64,000 nucleotides of DNA, taken from NCBI GenBank assembly GCA_038503035.1, contig JAVSML010001088.1, positions 728,564-792,563 on the forward strand. The letters run 5' to 3'. This document shows positions 1 to 12,890 of this stretch, piece by piece (within the stretch, counting starts at the first letter, position 1; every line of letters starts with the position of its first letter). Made by a program: the position numbers and the translations under genes. This DNA comes from Crocodylus rhombifer (taxonomy: Eukaryota; Chordata; Crocodylia; Crocodylidae). The notes under the pieces were generated by a model. The model was given only the letters and a program-made list of their open reading frames with translations, ran no database searches and had not been told where the DNA came from.

Positions 1-37
<37 letters not shown>
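1..37. repeat. Homopolymer G run at window edge
   Basis: The window opens with 37 consecutive G. It sits at the edge of the GT/G-rich repeat that follows and may be inflated or truncated by assembly. Confidence 0.9.
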
Positions 38-39
<2 letters not shown>

Positions 40-745
40 AGTGGCAGTGAGCAGGAGCATGGAGTCTATGCCAATGCCCTAGGGCCAGGAGTGGCAGAAG
101 CACAGAGCCTGGGCTTGCAGGAGCACTAGTAGTGGCTCTGCCTGCCACAGGGGCGGAGCAGGGGGAGGCTGTGGGCAGACCCTTCCCCTCCACACAAGCC
201 ACAACCCTCCCTAGCCACGCTCCCAGCACAAAACCCATACCATATCCATCCCCATACCTATCCACCCAACAAATCCCACACACACCCTTCCCAATATCCC
301 ACATACCCACAAAACTATACCCACCTTCCCATTTACACCCCCCCCACAACGTACATGTGTAAGACTTCATTTTAAGCTATTATACTATCATCTCTATGTA
401 CACTACACAAACACATGAAAATCAGGACAAATTTTTTTTTTTAATTAAATTAATGTTGTAGTATAGAATCGATTTTTTAGAATATAATTTGGTATTTTTC
501 TGGTTCTGAGATGGCAAAGCCCCTTGCTAGAAGGAGTACTTCTGGGGGGGAGGGGGCAAGGGGTGGGACTTCTGGTGGCAAAGGTCAGGGATTAGAGGAC
601 AGGACTTCCAGTCCCAAGATGGTGGCCAGGGGGTGGGGCCAGGGGGTGAGACCTGTCAAGGGGCAGGGCTACCTATGCAGCCCTCAATGGCTTGCCCTAA
701 CTCGGTAAGCAGCCCTCCACCTGAAATAATTGCTTGCCCCTGCTT
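38..745 (-). repeat. Interspersed repeat family with G-rich, GT-rich tail (copy 1)
   Basis: Read on the minus strand, this block begins with motifs such as GACTGGAAGTCCTG and AGAAGTACTCCTT, passes through an AT-rich middle, and ends in a tail of GGGTGTG-like runs (140-360). The same order and motifs occur on the plus strand at 48340-48775, so it is one dispersed family in opposite orientations. I do not recognise the class: no terminal inverted repeats or coding sequence were seen. Confidence 0.55.
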
Positions 746-959
746 TAAACCAAGTTCATCAGGGGACAGAGACAAAGGCCAGAGGTAAGCAAGCAATCAG
801 GAGACCTGAATAACATTTTAAAAGAGGAAGCAATGGTGGAAGTCTTAGCAGTGTTCTCAGAAGGAAAGTAGGACAAATCAGTTACATAACTGAACTGTTC
901 GTATCCTAATGCAGGAAATACTGGGAATAATTAAAAAGCTGGAGGTCCTAATACAATCA

Positions 960-1865
960 AATTATGATGCAATTGAATTATAGAGCCATGGTGGGACAGT
1001 TCATATGACTGGAGTACTGTCATAGATGGGTATAACATGTTAAGGAAGGACAGCAAAACATGTACACGTGGGGCAAATGCGTAGATTACACCAAACTGAG
1101 TAGAGTTACATACACACTGAAGGATAGGGTTATGATCCAGACTGGCCTGGACAGACTGGAGAAATAATGTTCAACCAACCAAATTAAGTTCAGCAAGGAC
1201 AAGTGCAAGTCCTACACCTGGGACAGAACAACTGCATGCACAAATAGACTGAGGAATTACTAACTAGGCTGCAGTACTACAAAAAAGGACCTGGGAGTTA
1301 CAGTAGGTCATAAGCTCCACAGGTGTGCTCTTGTTACAGAAAAAATAAAAAGCCAACAATACAAGTTGTACTAATGAAAGCTTCATTTGCAAATCAAGGG
1401 AATCTCCCAATCTTTTCAGCACTAGCAAGGCCTCACCTGGAGTACTGTGTCCTGTTCTGAGCCCTGCAATTCAAGCAAGATGTCAACAGTTTGAAAAAAG
1501 TCCAGCAAAGACCAACAAAAATTATTAGAGGCCTGGGAAGCAAAACTTATAAGGAAAGGCTGAAAGGGCTAGAGTTATTTTGTCTGGAGAAAAGACTGAG
1601 GAAGGATATGATAGCAGTCTTCAAATACCTGAAAGATGATTACAAAGGAGATAGACTTTTCTCTGTGGCCATAAAGGGACAGCTTAAGGCAATGGATGGA
1701 GATTAGGAAGAAGTTTTTGGCTATGAAGATGGTAAAACACTGGAACAGACTACCTAAAGAAGTTGTGGACTCTCCATCCCTGGAACTGTTCAAGAGCGGG
1801 TTAAATAGACACTTGTCTGAGGTGGATATAGTCAGGGATGATCCTGGCTCAAGCCCCACTTTCCA
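960..1865 (+). mobile_element. CR1 LINE fragment (ORF2 C-terminal part and 3' UTR)
   Basis: Degenerate CR1 ORF2 sequence. 1491-1706 reads VQQRPTKIIRGLGSKTYKER followed by LELFCLEKRLRKDMIAVFKY, the conserved block downstream of the reverse transcriptase. The following LDIRKNFF-like and WNRLP-like blocks are frame-shifted (1700-1810). The upstream part has deletions. No intact frame remains. Confidence 0.75.
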
Positions 1866-3869
1866 ATGATCGTATATAGTGGTAGGGACATGGGACTCAG
1901 TGCAAGAACCTAAGGGGAGTTTATAAGGGCTCTGATAGAAATATACAATTTCTGACGGATACAGATCCAGAATATTTTTTTCAAATGAAAAGAATCTTTT
2001 CCAGTCTTCTTGCTTTCATCTTACATGCAACCTAAAGTTTATTAGATCCACAAATTCCTGGTACCAGGAGACCTTGCCACCATTTTCTCTCTTTTTTGTC
2101 TGTCTTTAAAGTGCAATTAAATACTGCCATGTATCACTATTTTTTTTCTTTCATTTTGATGGCTCAGAGGAAGAAGCAGCCATCTTCCCTTTGCTGCGCT
2201 GAAGAAAGGGCAGTGAGAATGAACACTAAAAGTTCCTCATACTAGTAAAGAAAACCACTGTAGGATGCAAACATAAACCAGATATGCTCTATAGCCTGCT
2301 CTAGAAACACACTATTTTGTACAAAACATGCCAAAGGCGGCAGGGAGGAAAGGCAGTGCCCACCTAGCTTTCCGACAACTACATCTCTGCATTTCCTCAG
2401 GTCCAAAAGGTTAGTAACATCCCATTCTGATAAAACAGTATCAAATGAACTTCACGTTAAGTTTAGCAAACCACAGAGAGGTCCAACAATACCATCAGCT
2501 TGTGAGCACACTGTACCAAGTCTCAGAATGTAGAAAGGTTTTAAAGGAATGGTTTAGATCTTTCTTTTTGTAAAATTTTACCATGTTTTCATATTGTTGG
2601 TAGAATACGTATTTCAAAAAAATCTTCCTGGCAAAAATACTGACTTAATTGGGTCCAAGTAGCAGATAGCATTAAAATTGCCCGTCCCTGAACACCTTGC
2701 CTACCAAGAACACCCTTAATGCTAGGGCACACCCTTCTGTAAAATCCTACATCAAATACTGGGAAAGGAGGCATGAGGGGGAAAAAAATACATTACCACC
2801 ACAAGATTCCAGTAATTCTCTGCATTTCTCCTGCATTTCAAAAGATCCTACACACAAAAACACTTCTTGTGTGAAACAGTACATGGAAAGAAACAACATA
2901 TGCTTCCATTTTTGGAAGGGATAAACACATTTCTTTGTGTTGGTATCTGCTTGCATTATCATATTAATTACTGTTATCTAATTTCTCAGAACCATGAAAC
3001 ATATAGGAAAGTAAGCCACACCACTGAATATCACCTACATAAGAAATATTACAAGGAAGTATGGATTATTAATAAAAAGTTACAAAGAACAACAACTTAG
3101 CTGTATGTTGCCAGTATTATGCACCAGAAGAAAATACGAAAGATTAGAGCCAGACTGTCAAATTAAGAGCTACAATATGAGAACTCTGAACCAAAGATGC
3201 ATTCAGAGAAATATACCCAAGGGCATCACAGCCAAAAATATATCCATTTCACCATAAACATTTCTTACATGCTATGCTAATTTCTCAAACAACCAAGTAC
3301 ATTGAATTAACAATTTGCTGGATTCAGGGAGAAGAGCGGGGTGAGGTACAAGTTAACAGCAGTGGGCTCCAGAAAGCTGTTTGAAAGCAAGAATTCTGGG
3401 CAGCCCAGCCAGTTATCTCAGAAAGCTCACATCACATGCAGTTCCCAGCAGAAGCTCTTCTGACATCCCAGTGAGCTCTGAGAGCTCATTGAGCATGCAG
3501 CACAGCCAAAGGAACGTGTGGCTGTGCTACCTTGACACTCTCTGGATCCATCCCCGTTAATATATATGTACATACCTAGCATTCCAAAAATGATAAAAAC
3601 CTGTTTGTTGATATTGGAAAATAAACAAACATCTTTTTCCAGTATTACTCAAGTGTTTTTCTGAACACCAAAATATGAATGCTAGTGAACTGGATATCTT
3701 GGTTGCACTTGGAATATTTAACCCAGCAATACTCATGTATCAACAGTATACACACATATTTTACTCTAAAAGATTATTTAAAAATTATCTTCATAAATTC
3801 TACATACAAAATTATGGCTGAGCAATTTTTAATTTTTGTTAATGTTTGTAAAGGCAACAGAATATACAT
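1866..3869. other. PRKD1: PRKD1 intron 1, no recognised feature
   Basis: AT-rich sequence. The short open frames on both strands (for example around 2590-3100) show no domain, codon bias or homology that I recognise. I see nothing else here. Confidence 0.6.
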
Positions 3870-4919
3870 ATATTCATAGATGTTAGGGTCGGAAGGGACC
3901 GCAATAGATCACTGAGTCCGACCCCCTGCATAGGTAGGAAAGAATGCTAGCCAGATATCTATTTGAATATTTCTCCTGTTGAAGACCCCCAGGGTAGGGG
4001 AGAGCACCACCTCCCTTGGGAGCCCATTCCAGATTCTGGCCACTCTAACTGTGAAGAAATTCTTCCTAATGTCCAGTCCAAATCTGCTCTCTGCCAGCTT
4101 ATGGCCATTATTTCTTGTGACCCCCAGGGGCACCTTGGTAAGTAGAGCCTCACCAATTCCCTTCTGCATCCCCATGATGAATTTATAGGCAGCTGCAAGG
4201 TCATCTCTCAGCCTTCTCTTGCGGAGGCTGAACAGGTCTAGGGTGCCCTAGTCTCTCCTCATAGGGCTTGGCCAGCAAGCCTTTAACCATACAGGTGGCC
4301 CTTCTCTGGACCCTCTCCAGGTTATCCACATCCCTCTCGCAGTGTGGTGCCCAAAACCGCATGCAGTATTCCAGCTGTGGTCTGCCCCAGTGCCCGATAG
4401 AGGGCCTCCTTGGTTCAGTTGTCATGCATCTGCTGATGCACAATAAAGTGGCTTTAGCTTTGCTGATGACTTCATCACACTGACGACCCATGTTCACCTT
4501 GGAGTCCACTAGGACTCCGAGATCCGTTTCTGCTTCCGTGCTGCCGAGCAGGTCATTTCCTAGGCAGTAGATGTGCTGGACATTTTTTCCCCCCTAGGTG
4601 CAGCACTTTGTATTTCTCCTTGTTAAATTGCATTGTATTGTTTTCTGCCCATTTGTCCAACCTGTCTAGGTCTGCCTGTAGTTGTTCCCTGCCCTCCGGT
4701 GTAAGGAAATGTCAGCTTCTCCCCACAGTTTTGTATCATCTGCAAACTTGGACAGAGTACACTCCCTTGTCCAAGTCACTGATGAAGACATTGAGGAGCA
4801 TCAGCCCAAGAACCCCACTGCCCACATACTTCCAGGTCAATACCGACCCATCCACCATCACCCTCTGGGTATGACCCTCTGGCCAATTTGCCCCACCAGA
4901 CCGTGTAATCATCCAAGTC
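3870..4919 (-). mobile_element. CR1 LINE fragment, 3' part
   Basis: The CR1 3' end lies at about 3870 with the usual CATAGATGTTAGGGTCGG-type start as read on the plus strand. Minus-strand translations contain LDIRKNFFTVRVARIWNGLP (about 4040-4100) and LEYCMRFWAPHCERDVDNLE (about 4330-4390), the CR1 ORF2 C-terminal blocks. It continues at 5610-5712 beyond an inserted LTR. Confidence 0.85.
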
Positions 4920-5609
4920 TATGAGATAGTGCTTATGCTAAGCAAGGCCTAGCATAATTAACAACGCACTAGAACTCCCAGAATGCTTCAAGGAGGTTGA
5001 AGAGTGAGCGATTGACATTCTGGTAATCACCATCTGACCCTTGGATAAAATTCTGACAGTCTGATAAAAATTGCAAGCAAGCAGCTTTTTTGTTGACGGA
5101 AACCACACAGCTAAACCGCAATGATAAAAATTAACTTTGTGTTATGCAAGCAGAGTCTGGAAAATATTGTAGTTAGGTCATTAAGAATTAACATAAGAAG
5201 CGTAAAGATTATAATAAAGAGCGCGTCACCTGATATGATAATATAGATGGGTTAACTAGTAACCAACAGAAGTAAGAATCAGAAATGCATATGTATATGT
5301 ATTATCATATATAAGTAATAGTAAAGTTAGATGCCTCACTGTCAGAGTGTGGACAGTTTTGTATCTTTTGTCTAAAAAAAGATAAGGGACTCCTTTTAAA
5401 TGAGCTGTTGACCAGTTCTGAGACTACTGAATCAGGCAGCCACACCTAGCCTTTGGGTTAGAAAACAAGGGCTTGATTTGGGAACCTCGTGAACCAACAG
5501 ACCTCCTTAGTTTATGACTTTGTGAAACAATAAAAGTTTTTTAAATTGAAATCCAGGTCTGAGCCTATGCTTAATTCAGTCCTTATATAATTCAGCACGA
5601 ACACACACA
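4920..5609 (+). mobile_element. Solo LTR (ERV-like) inserted in a CR1
   Basis: A 690-bp insertion splits a CR1. The 5-bp direct repeat aagtc flanks it (4915-4919 and 5610-5614), and the CR1 sequence resumes exactly after it. An AATAAA signal at about 5529-5534 sits about 75 bp from the right end, consistent with the R/U5 part of an LTR read on the plus strand. No internal coding region is present. Termini do not show clear TG/CA, so the class is inferred from the target duplication, size and polyadenylation signal. Confidence 0.6.
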
Positions 5610-5712
5610 AAGTCACAGTCTTTTAATTTTTTCACCAGTATGGGGTGGGATACCATATCGAAGGCCTTCCTGAAATCTAAGTAAACAATATCGAAGTCTA
5701 AGTAAATGATAT
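5610..5712 (-). mobile_element. CR1 continuation after the LTR insertion
   Basis: The plus-strand text shows the complement of the CR1 segment encoding the conserved reverse-transcriptase motif around KAFD (GGGATACCATATCGAAGGCC). It is collinear with the CR1 at 3870-4919 once the LTR is removed. Confidence 0.75.
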
Positions 5713-6921
5713 TTGATGCACTAAAGTTAGCATTTATTATTCTAGTTTAAAACATATCATTCAATAGAGACAAAAATCTTGTACATACACAAAAATGTAA
5801 GCTTCTTTACAAGCATGTTTACATAAAAGTGTAAACACAATTTTGACATTTCTAGAAGATGACAACACAAACATACTTTTTGGTTTATTTTAAGTTTTCA
5901 GATATTTCGAAATTGTTCCATAGTCAGGAGTTAACCAATTTGCAAACAGCATTACAGATGTGACCACAAAGCCTGGAAATAAATAATGGGATTTGTGCCT
6001 GGATGAATAAGGATTCAGTAGTTCTTAATCTTTTCAGACATAGTTGTAAATCTCATCTGAAGAAATGACTCATTCATGCACACAGAGAAGTACAGTACAA
6101 GAGAATGACTTGTCTACTGTACAGTCATTTATGAATACCACTCATTAATAGTGCAACCCTCAAACTACTTTACAACTTAAAATGTGTATAAAATATAATA
6201 GTAAGATGTTTGGGACGGGGGGCTAATTTAATATAGATATGCAGTTGACTGAACAAACATAGATCTGATTTCAGTATTTTATTCTTTATTTATTTGATTC
6301 TGTACCTATACGTACTCCATTTGGAAATATGATGAATTATACTTAGCAGGAAACTCTGACCCACTGAAATGCAGCCACTGACTACCCCATCACAACCCCC
6401 AAAACAACTACTAATATTACAGACTAGTCAACAGCTCCAAAAAGGCACTGTGATTAAAATAACTATTCATTTGTCCCAAAATTATTTATCTTTCTTTCCC
6501 TGTACTTTTCTATACTGTTCCCAAAATTACACTGGGGTAGGCCGGGCAATATTCAAGACTAAAAAGCAGCCCACTATTTTACACCAAGCCAGGGAAGGAA
6601 ATGGGAATTTATATCAGTGAGAGTAAAAGAATGTCCAGGTGTGAGTGGGTTACCATCACACTTGAGCACTACCCTCTCACCCTAGCAGATTTAGAGCTAT
6701 GCTGCTTTTTTATAAAATTAAAAATTTTGATTTTAAAGTTATTTTGGGTTTATTTGAAATAGTGATACTTTTTTCCCCTTTCCCTTCCAGCGCTTTACAT
6801 GATAAAGAGTGACAGGACAAGAGTAGCAAATAGAATTAATAAGTTTGAGAGAGAGAAGGGGGAAAAAAAATGTAAATACAGTAGAAAAAAAAACACTTCT
6901 CCTTCCTGTTACTCATGCCAT
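5713..6921. other. PRKD1: PRKD1 intron 1, no recognised feature
   Basis: AT-rich sequence with simple A/T runs. I see no gene or repeat that I can name. Confidence 0.6.
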
Positions 6922-7165
6922 AATATAGAATCAATGAGTCAGAAGGGACCTAGACAGATCATCTAGTCTGACCCCCTGCCATGGGCAGGAAGGAGCACTG
7001 GGGGTGGCAGGGGTCATAAGACCCCAGCCAGGTGCCTTTCCAGTCTCCTCTTGAAGATTTCCAGGGAAGGTGAGAGCACCACCTCTCTGGGAAGCCTGTT
7101 CCAGGCTCTGGCCACTCTTACAGTGAAGTAGTTCTTCCTAATATCTAACCTAAACATGAGTTTTA
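6922..7165 (-). mobile_element. CR1 LINE 3' end fragment
   Basis: A short 5'-truncated CR1 with the LDIRKNYFTVRVARAWNRLP block (minus strand, about 7090-7150) and the standard 3' tail. It consists of the last ~240 bp only. Confidence 0.85.
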
Positions 7166-8086
7166 TCATCACTGACTCTCTCTCTCTAACTATAAACCAA
7201 GTTGTCTTAATGTCTTCCCTCTTCCTCCTGCAGATCATTCTTAAGATCCACCTTTCCTTCCCATCAAGGTAGTTTAATCTCTTGTGCATTTCTTCATATT
7301 TTACATTTCAGTGAAATCTCTTCTTCCCTGGCATTGACATATTCCACATTGTTCCACTTAGATCTATCCGTTCTATCCTCTTTGAGGCATGTTACTTATC
7401 AGTCACATTACCCTTTCTTTTGATCCCTTCATATCTCTCCCTTCATCACCGTATCATGTGCAAAATACTTTCACTGTCCAACTCATCATTCCTAACCCAA
7501 ATTTGAGATTCCAAATATCTCTGTTACACAGATACTACCCATCTTCATTGCTCATTCTTAAATTTTTCCAAGAAGCATTGTGGTTTCTCCAATGCCACCC
7601 TTGATGCACAAAAGCATCTCATAAGTACTCGTAAAGCTGTTGTACACAACCTAACTAGACTCAGGGCACCCCTCAGCAAATGTCAGCTCTTAGTTTTCAC
7701 TCATTTTTTGACTATGGAAAAATAGAACATTTTTTTCTGTAGCAAAGAATTGAGGTTTACTTTGTGAAACATGTTTGGCATGCCTAACAATGCTAACATA
7801 GCATGGCACCCTGTGGCACCTTCAAAAGGATCTCAAGCCATCATAGTGCACTGTGGCACCCTCATAGAGGAATATCACTGCTATGAAGTCTCACCTCTCT
7901 AGGTTCTTCAAACCTTCTTAACAATGCTTAGAGAGTTCATGTTTTTTGTGATGACTAGCACCAACTCATGTTTCCCTTTGTTCCTATTTTTTTTTCCACT
8001 AATCTACAGCACTGATCTGCAAACTGTGGCCCGACCCCATGCACCTTTATAGTGTTTTCAATTAAAAAGTTGGTAACAGTAACTTG
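7166..8086. other. PRKD1: PRKD1 intron 1, no recognised feature
   Basis: Low-complexity CT-rich and AT-rich sequence. A short near-repeat of GTGGCACC-type motifs occurs at 7800-7860. Nothing else seen. Confidence 0.5.
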
Positions 8087-8946
8087 GGCTAGGGACAGGC
8101 ATTCAAAAAGCTTGAGCCTGAACTGATTCAATCTTTGCAAGTTAGTCTAACCTGACTAGGCTGAATCAGTTTGTAACCCAGACAGACATCCCAGAAATGC
8201 AGGGGCATGCCTACAGTGGCTCAGGCTAGAAGCAGGGTGGGGGTGCTACAGCAGGCCTCCCTTTGCTTCCACGGAGCAAAACTAAGGGGGATGTGGCCAA
8301 ATCCTGGCAGGAGAATCTGATTATTCCTCCCTTCCCCCCACTCCTGAACTGCCCAGCAGGGAATGTTTATCACCATTAACTCAGTGTTCATCAGCTCATT
8401 AGGAAAACAAAGCCTCTCTCCATTAACTAATGGAGCTCTTCTTAAACAGCTCTTCCAAGGAAGGACGTTAAGCTACCTGTTGATTAGCTCCAAAAAGCCT
8501 GTCTGCCTCTGTCCTCTCCCACAGCGCAGACCCTAGCCAATGTGTGGTCTTCCAGCTAATGCTCAGGTGTCTGTGTAAGGCAGAGGGGAGGGGGGAATAA
8601 TCCCTGCTTAGAAGGGATTAGCCAGGCAGACACTCTGTGCCTGCAAGTCTGTGCCAGAGCTCCAGCCAGGGAGCAGAGGGGGGGCCAACCCTGCAGAGAA
8701 AGTCCCACCCAGCCCAGAAAGCATGCCAGGATGCTGGGGGTGTCTGACTTGTATTAAACCAGCAAGGGGTCTGGGTTGCGGTTTGAGCCAAATCAGTTAA
8801 GTCTGATACTACATTGAATCAGGGTTATCTCAAACCGGTTTCAGCCATTTTCAAACTGGTTTATTTACACTGAACATGTGTTCTGTTACAGGTTTAAACC
8901 AGTTTGTGATCTCTTAAACCAGTTTGTGTAATGTCTGTCCCTAGCC
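8087..8946. mobile_element. DNA-transposon-like element with terminal inverted repeats
   Basis: The element starts GGCTAGGGACAGGCATT and ends AATGTCTGTCCCTAGCC, giving about 17-bp inverted termini with one mismatch. The direct repeat ttg flanks it (8084-8086 and 8947-8949). Length is 860 bp with no transposase. Internal copies of AAACCAGTTTGTG-like motifs occur near the right end. It is probably a non-autonomous (MITE-like) element; the superfamily is uncertain because a clear 8-bp hAT target duplication was not found. Confidence 0.6.
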
Positions 8947-9571
8947 TTGCAGTCCAAAGGAAATTGAGGTTTAAAAGTGGTTCATTGTTCCAAACCATTT
9001 TTGGAATGTTAGGCTACCACCTCACGCTTATTGTAAGCTCTTCAAGGCATGGACTCTCCCCGTTACCCATTTAAATCATATGTTATATAAGGGAACTCTC
9101 CTCTCAACAGAACCCCAATATGAGCAATGCATCCAAGAGAACATAAAAATGCAAAAGCATTGTTTAAAAAAAATAAGTTTACCAGTTATTTTTCCATCTT
9201 TTATTTAGCAACCATATCCAAGCCAGTGCTATATCTTTTTCTTTGTACATTCTCCTTTCTTTAAGTATATTACTATAGCGTGTATATAATGCGATAACAA
9301 CTACTATTGTATAACAGTTGCATCATTAAGGATATACCTCCTTTGAGTTTACCTTTTGGAGGCATGCTACTAAAGGAAAAATGCACAAAATACGCAAACC
9401 AAACTATATTCTATAAAGAGCAATCAGCAATTATGTATGGAACATACATTCACAAGACACAAAACATCCATAGATCCATAGCATTCTATTCTTTCTTGGT
9501 CATCTAAGTGGTCATTTCTGGTACTTACATAACCAGGGGTATTCTGTTCTTGGGTGAATAGCCCTACACAT

Positions 9572-10270
9572 TAGGTCTGTGCAAAGCAGCTAGTATTCAC
9601 TTTGGATTTGACCAACAGTGATTCGATTCAGTGATTTGAATCACCATCCTGATTCAATTTGGCTGACTCCAATTCAGAGATTCGGCCACTGCCGAACTGG
9701 CGAATCAACTGGCCCCATCCCTGCCCACTCTCCCAGCCTCATCAATGACTACACTGCCCAGGCCCAGTGTCCTGGCACTTCTTAAAAAAATTGTTTTTTA
9801 AGCCCCACACTCAGTGGCTCCTACCAGACAAGGGGGGGGGGCAATCCCTGCTGCCCCCCAGTGCCCTGTGCTGCATGGGCATCTCTGCCATGAGCTCCCA
9901 AAGGCCCCAACAGCTGTTGCAGCAGCCAGTGAGTGCGGGGCTTTTTTTTAAAGAACCAGGACACTGGGGCCAGGTGAGGCAGCCATTGATGGAGCTGGGA
10001 GAGCAGGGGTCCCCTCCCCACCATGGTCCCTCCTCCCCCACCCTCTACTTACCAGCATGGAGTCTGGGTCCAGCTCCCTGCGTCAGTGAGCAGGAACTGC
10101 CTGAATCGCCAAATCTTCTCCGAATCTTTTTCCAAATCAATTTGGTGCTTCTAATCAATTCGGAACTTTGTATTGTTTTCCTGATTCAATTCAGATTCAG
10201 AGATTCAACGGCCGAATCAGACCTATTCTCCTCCGAATCGAATCAGCAACCAAAGCTTCGCACAGCCCTA
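9572..10270. mobile_element. hAT-like non-autonomous DNA transposon (copy 1)
   Basis: Left end TAGGTCTGTGCAAAGC and right end GCTTCGCACAGCCCTA form imperfect terminal inverted repeats, and the GATTCGATTC/GAATCGAATC-type subterminal blocks are also inverted. The 8-bp flanks (ctacacat and ttatgcat) agree at five positions, and the other three differ by transitions only, as for a decayed 8-bp hAT target duplication. No transposase: the 175-aa frame at 9767-10294 has no recognisable domain. A truncated relative is at 35301. Confidence 0.65.
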
Positions 10271-10456
10271 TTATGCATGTACATGACTGCATAATCAGGC
10301 TGACAAACCATGCACAGGAGCAGCCATAGTCCTTACACCTGCCCCTTTTAGACATGCAACATATTTAGATATCTGAAAATGCAGTAGTCCAGAAATGACA
10401 ACTACTGGACTTGGACTTATGAATGGAAAAAGACTGCATACATGTCTCTCTCTCTC

Positions 10457-10910
10457 TTCTGTCCACACAGCTCAGTGGTAAGGGTACTCACCTCAGATGC
10501 TGGAGGTCCTCCTCTCCCAAAGGAGTTTTGAAACAGGGCTTCTTTCACTTCCCAGAACAGCACTCTTCCCATCCCACCACAGGTCAGGCATTACTCCCCT
10601 CTCTGGCATTCCTTATGAAGCTGAACCACTAATAGTCCTTGGAAGAAAAGATGGCAAACAATGCAAGAAGGAAACTTGCCCCAGCCAGAAGTCAGGACCT
10701 TCTGCCTTCTTGGCTATCACCCCACTTCACTGAACCACTCTGATTTATTTGCTTCCTCCTGGACCCACATGCCTTCCTGCAGACCTCCTCTCCTGCCAAG
10801 AGCACCAGATTCAAAAAGAGTACTAGAGAAGTTGCTAGATAATGGCTGACCTGCAGTGGGGTGGTTAATACACTGGACTGTAAAGTCAGACATATCCAGA
10901 ATCAAACTCT
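10457..10910 (+). repeat. tRNA-derived SINE-like segments
   Basis: 10467-10510 contains an A-box-like GCTCAGTGGTAAGGG and continues like a tRNA-derived SINE head. 10855-10910 resembles the MIR/SINE head (GGTGGTTAATACACTGGACT, then a B-box-like sequence). A similar head lies inverted at 11196-11250. These are diverged remnants; none folds as a functional tRNA. Confidence 0.35.
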
Positions 10911-10917
10911 ATTTGAG

Positions 10918-11195
10918 TGAAAGCAACAGAACAAGAAGCAATGGTCTCAAGTTGCAGCAAGGGAAGTTTAGGTTAGATATCAGAAAAAATTTTCTTACTA
11001 GGAGGGTATAAAACACTGGAACAGGTTAACCATAGAGGTGGTGGAATCTCCATTCTTGGAGGTTTTTAAGACCTGACTAGACAAATCTTTGGCTGGGATG
11101 ATCTACGCAGGAACAGTCTTGCTTTGAGCAGGGGGTTAGACTAGACGACCTCCTGAGATCCCCTTCCAATCCTAATTTTCTATGATTCTATGATC
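10918..11195 (+). mobile_element. CR1 LINE 3' end fragment
   Basis: It carries the plus-strand CR1 3' UTR blocks (about 10960-11080) and ends at 11170-11195 in two copies of the CR1 terminal octamer-type repeat (TTCTATGATTCTATGATCC). It is truncated at the 5' side. Confidence 0.85.
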
Positions 11196-11259
11196 CAGGA
11201 CCTCTAGATTCCCAGGAGAATGCCTTATCCACCAAGCTCTTTGGGGGGAAAAGATGGAA

Positions 11260-12890
11260 AGAACTAATTGCTTCAGTCTGTGAATATATGAAGTCCCTCA
11301 CATGTGCAGAGCTATGTGCCCAGGAATAGAATATTACGGGACACGCAAGTCCTGAAAGTGCCCTGTAGACACCTGAAAACTGACCACTTAAATCAAGAAA
11401 GAACAGAATGCCACCCATAGTCTACAAATGATCTAAGAAATACCAACTGGGCTATATAAGCAAGAGTTTATTCATTATTTCAAAAGACGACAAAAGAATC
11501 TTTGTTAATGATCATGCCAAAGTTCACAAGCTCAAGAGGAATATTAAAATTCAATGCCAGGTAGGACTGAAATCAAATTATATTAAAGCAAAGTTGGAAT
11601 ACCATTATTATTACTCCTTCTACTGATTTGAGACATTTCTACTTTATCACAACCTTAGCCAGGTTTTTTGTCAAACAAAAATCAAGATGGAAGGACCAGT
11701 AGGACTTTTTCTTGAAATATAACCCTGGAATACAATCATGAATTCTGGATTCTTCCTGTCACTCTACATTTCTTAAAGGTAAGATTCAGATAGCATGAAA
11801 TGAAAAGCATGGCCATACACATAGCTAAGGTACAAAAGAAGAATGGTAGCATATGCATCCAGTCACCTAGTACAAATATTATTTTTTTCCCCAGAACTGC
11901 TGGGTTTTGAAGATATTTTCTGGATCACTGTTTCTCCAGTCATATCATACTGTGTGTCATTTTCTTTATTATTTGTACAATTATGCTTCTAACTGCTGCA
12001 GCTAAATTTAGATGAGATTTGACAGTCGAAACACTGAGAAACAAGACACTTCTAGTGTGCCTTTCATAACATTTCGCCCAAGCATTTGTTAGCTACAATT
12101 ATGACTCCTTCTGCTACAATGATTTACCAACCTTACTAAAAGAGAGACCTCCTGAGACAGTTAAAAGCATCAAAGCTGATGTCCTGTTAGGTAAGAGAGA
12201 TGACAGCTGCATTATCAAAAACACGCACTCCAACCTTCATCAAAAGGTTTGTTCACCCACACTTTTCTTCACCCTGTTTAAAGTTTTACTTCAGAGAATC
12301 TCTTTCCTCAGAAGTTTTTCTTTTCAGAACAGCTACCTCCCCCCTGAAAAGGGATACTGGAAAAGTGGCTGCCCATCTTCTGCACAGTTTTGTATTGCCA
12401 TACTGAAGAAAATGTACATTTTTTTCAAATGCATTCAATTAACCATTGGCCCAATCCTTCTCTCACTAAGGTCAATAGGAGTTTTAGCCTTAATGTCAAC
12501 AACAGCAGTTTGGCTATTGCAGCATTATGCAGAAAATCCCACATACAAACTCAGAAAAACCACAATTTAAATTTTAATGAAAGTCCTTGCCTCCTACTTA
12601 AGGAATACACTGCACGCCCACAAACCAGTATGTACCCACACACAAAGTACAGTAGTTACTTGAGAGGTTGTATATGATGCATTCAGCAGAGTTTTTTTCT
12701 TTAATTCCTAGTTTACCTGAGTAGCAATATAAAACCTCAAAATGAGAAGATCATGAGAACATAGTGGAGTAGTACAATGCATGTCTACATTTGCAATATG
12801 TCAATGTATAAAAGTATAACCCTCTTTGATGAGGATCAACCTGGAAACCTCCAGAGTTAAAAACATGAGCAACTACAGCTTGCACTGAAT
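11260..12890. other. PRKD1: PRKD1 intron 1, no recognised feature
   Basis: AT-rich unique-looking sequence. No coding, RNA or repeat feature recognised. Confidence 0.55.

Noticed and set aside
9767..10294. 175-aa plus-strand frame
   Set aside because: It lies wholly inside a non-autonomous hAT-like element and lacks transposase motifs.
10467..10510. tRNA gene from A-box-like GCTCAGTGGTA
   Set aside because: No cloverleaf or matching acceptor stem could be made; it looks like a decayed SINE head.
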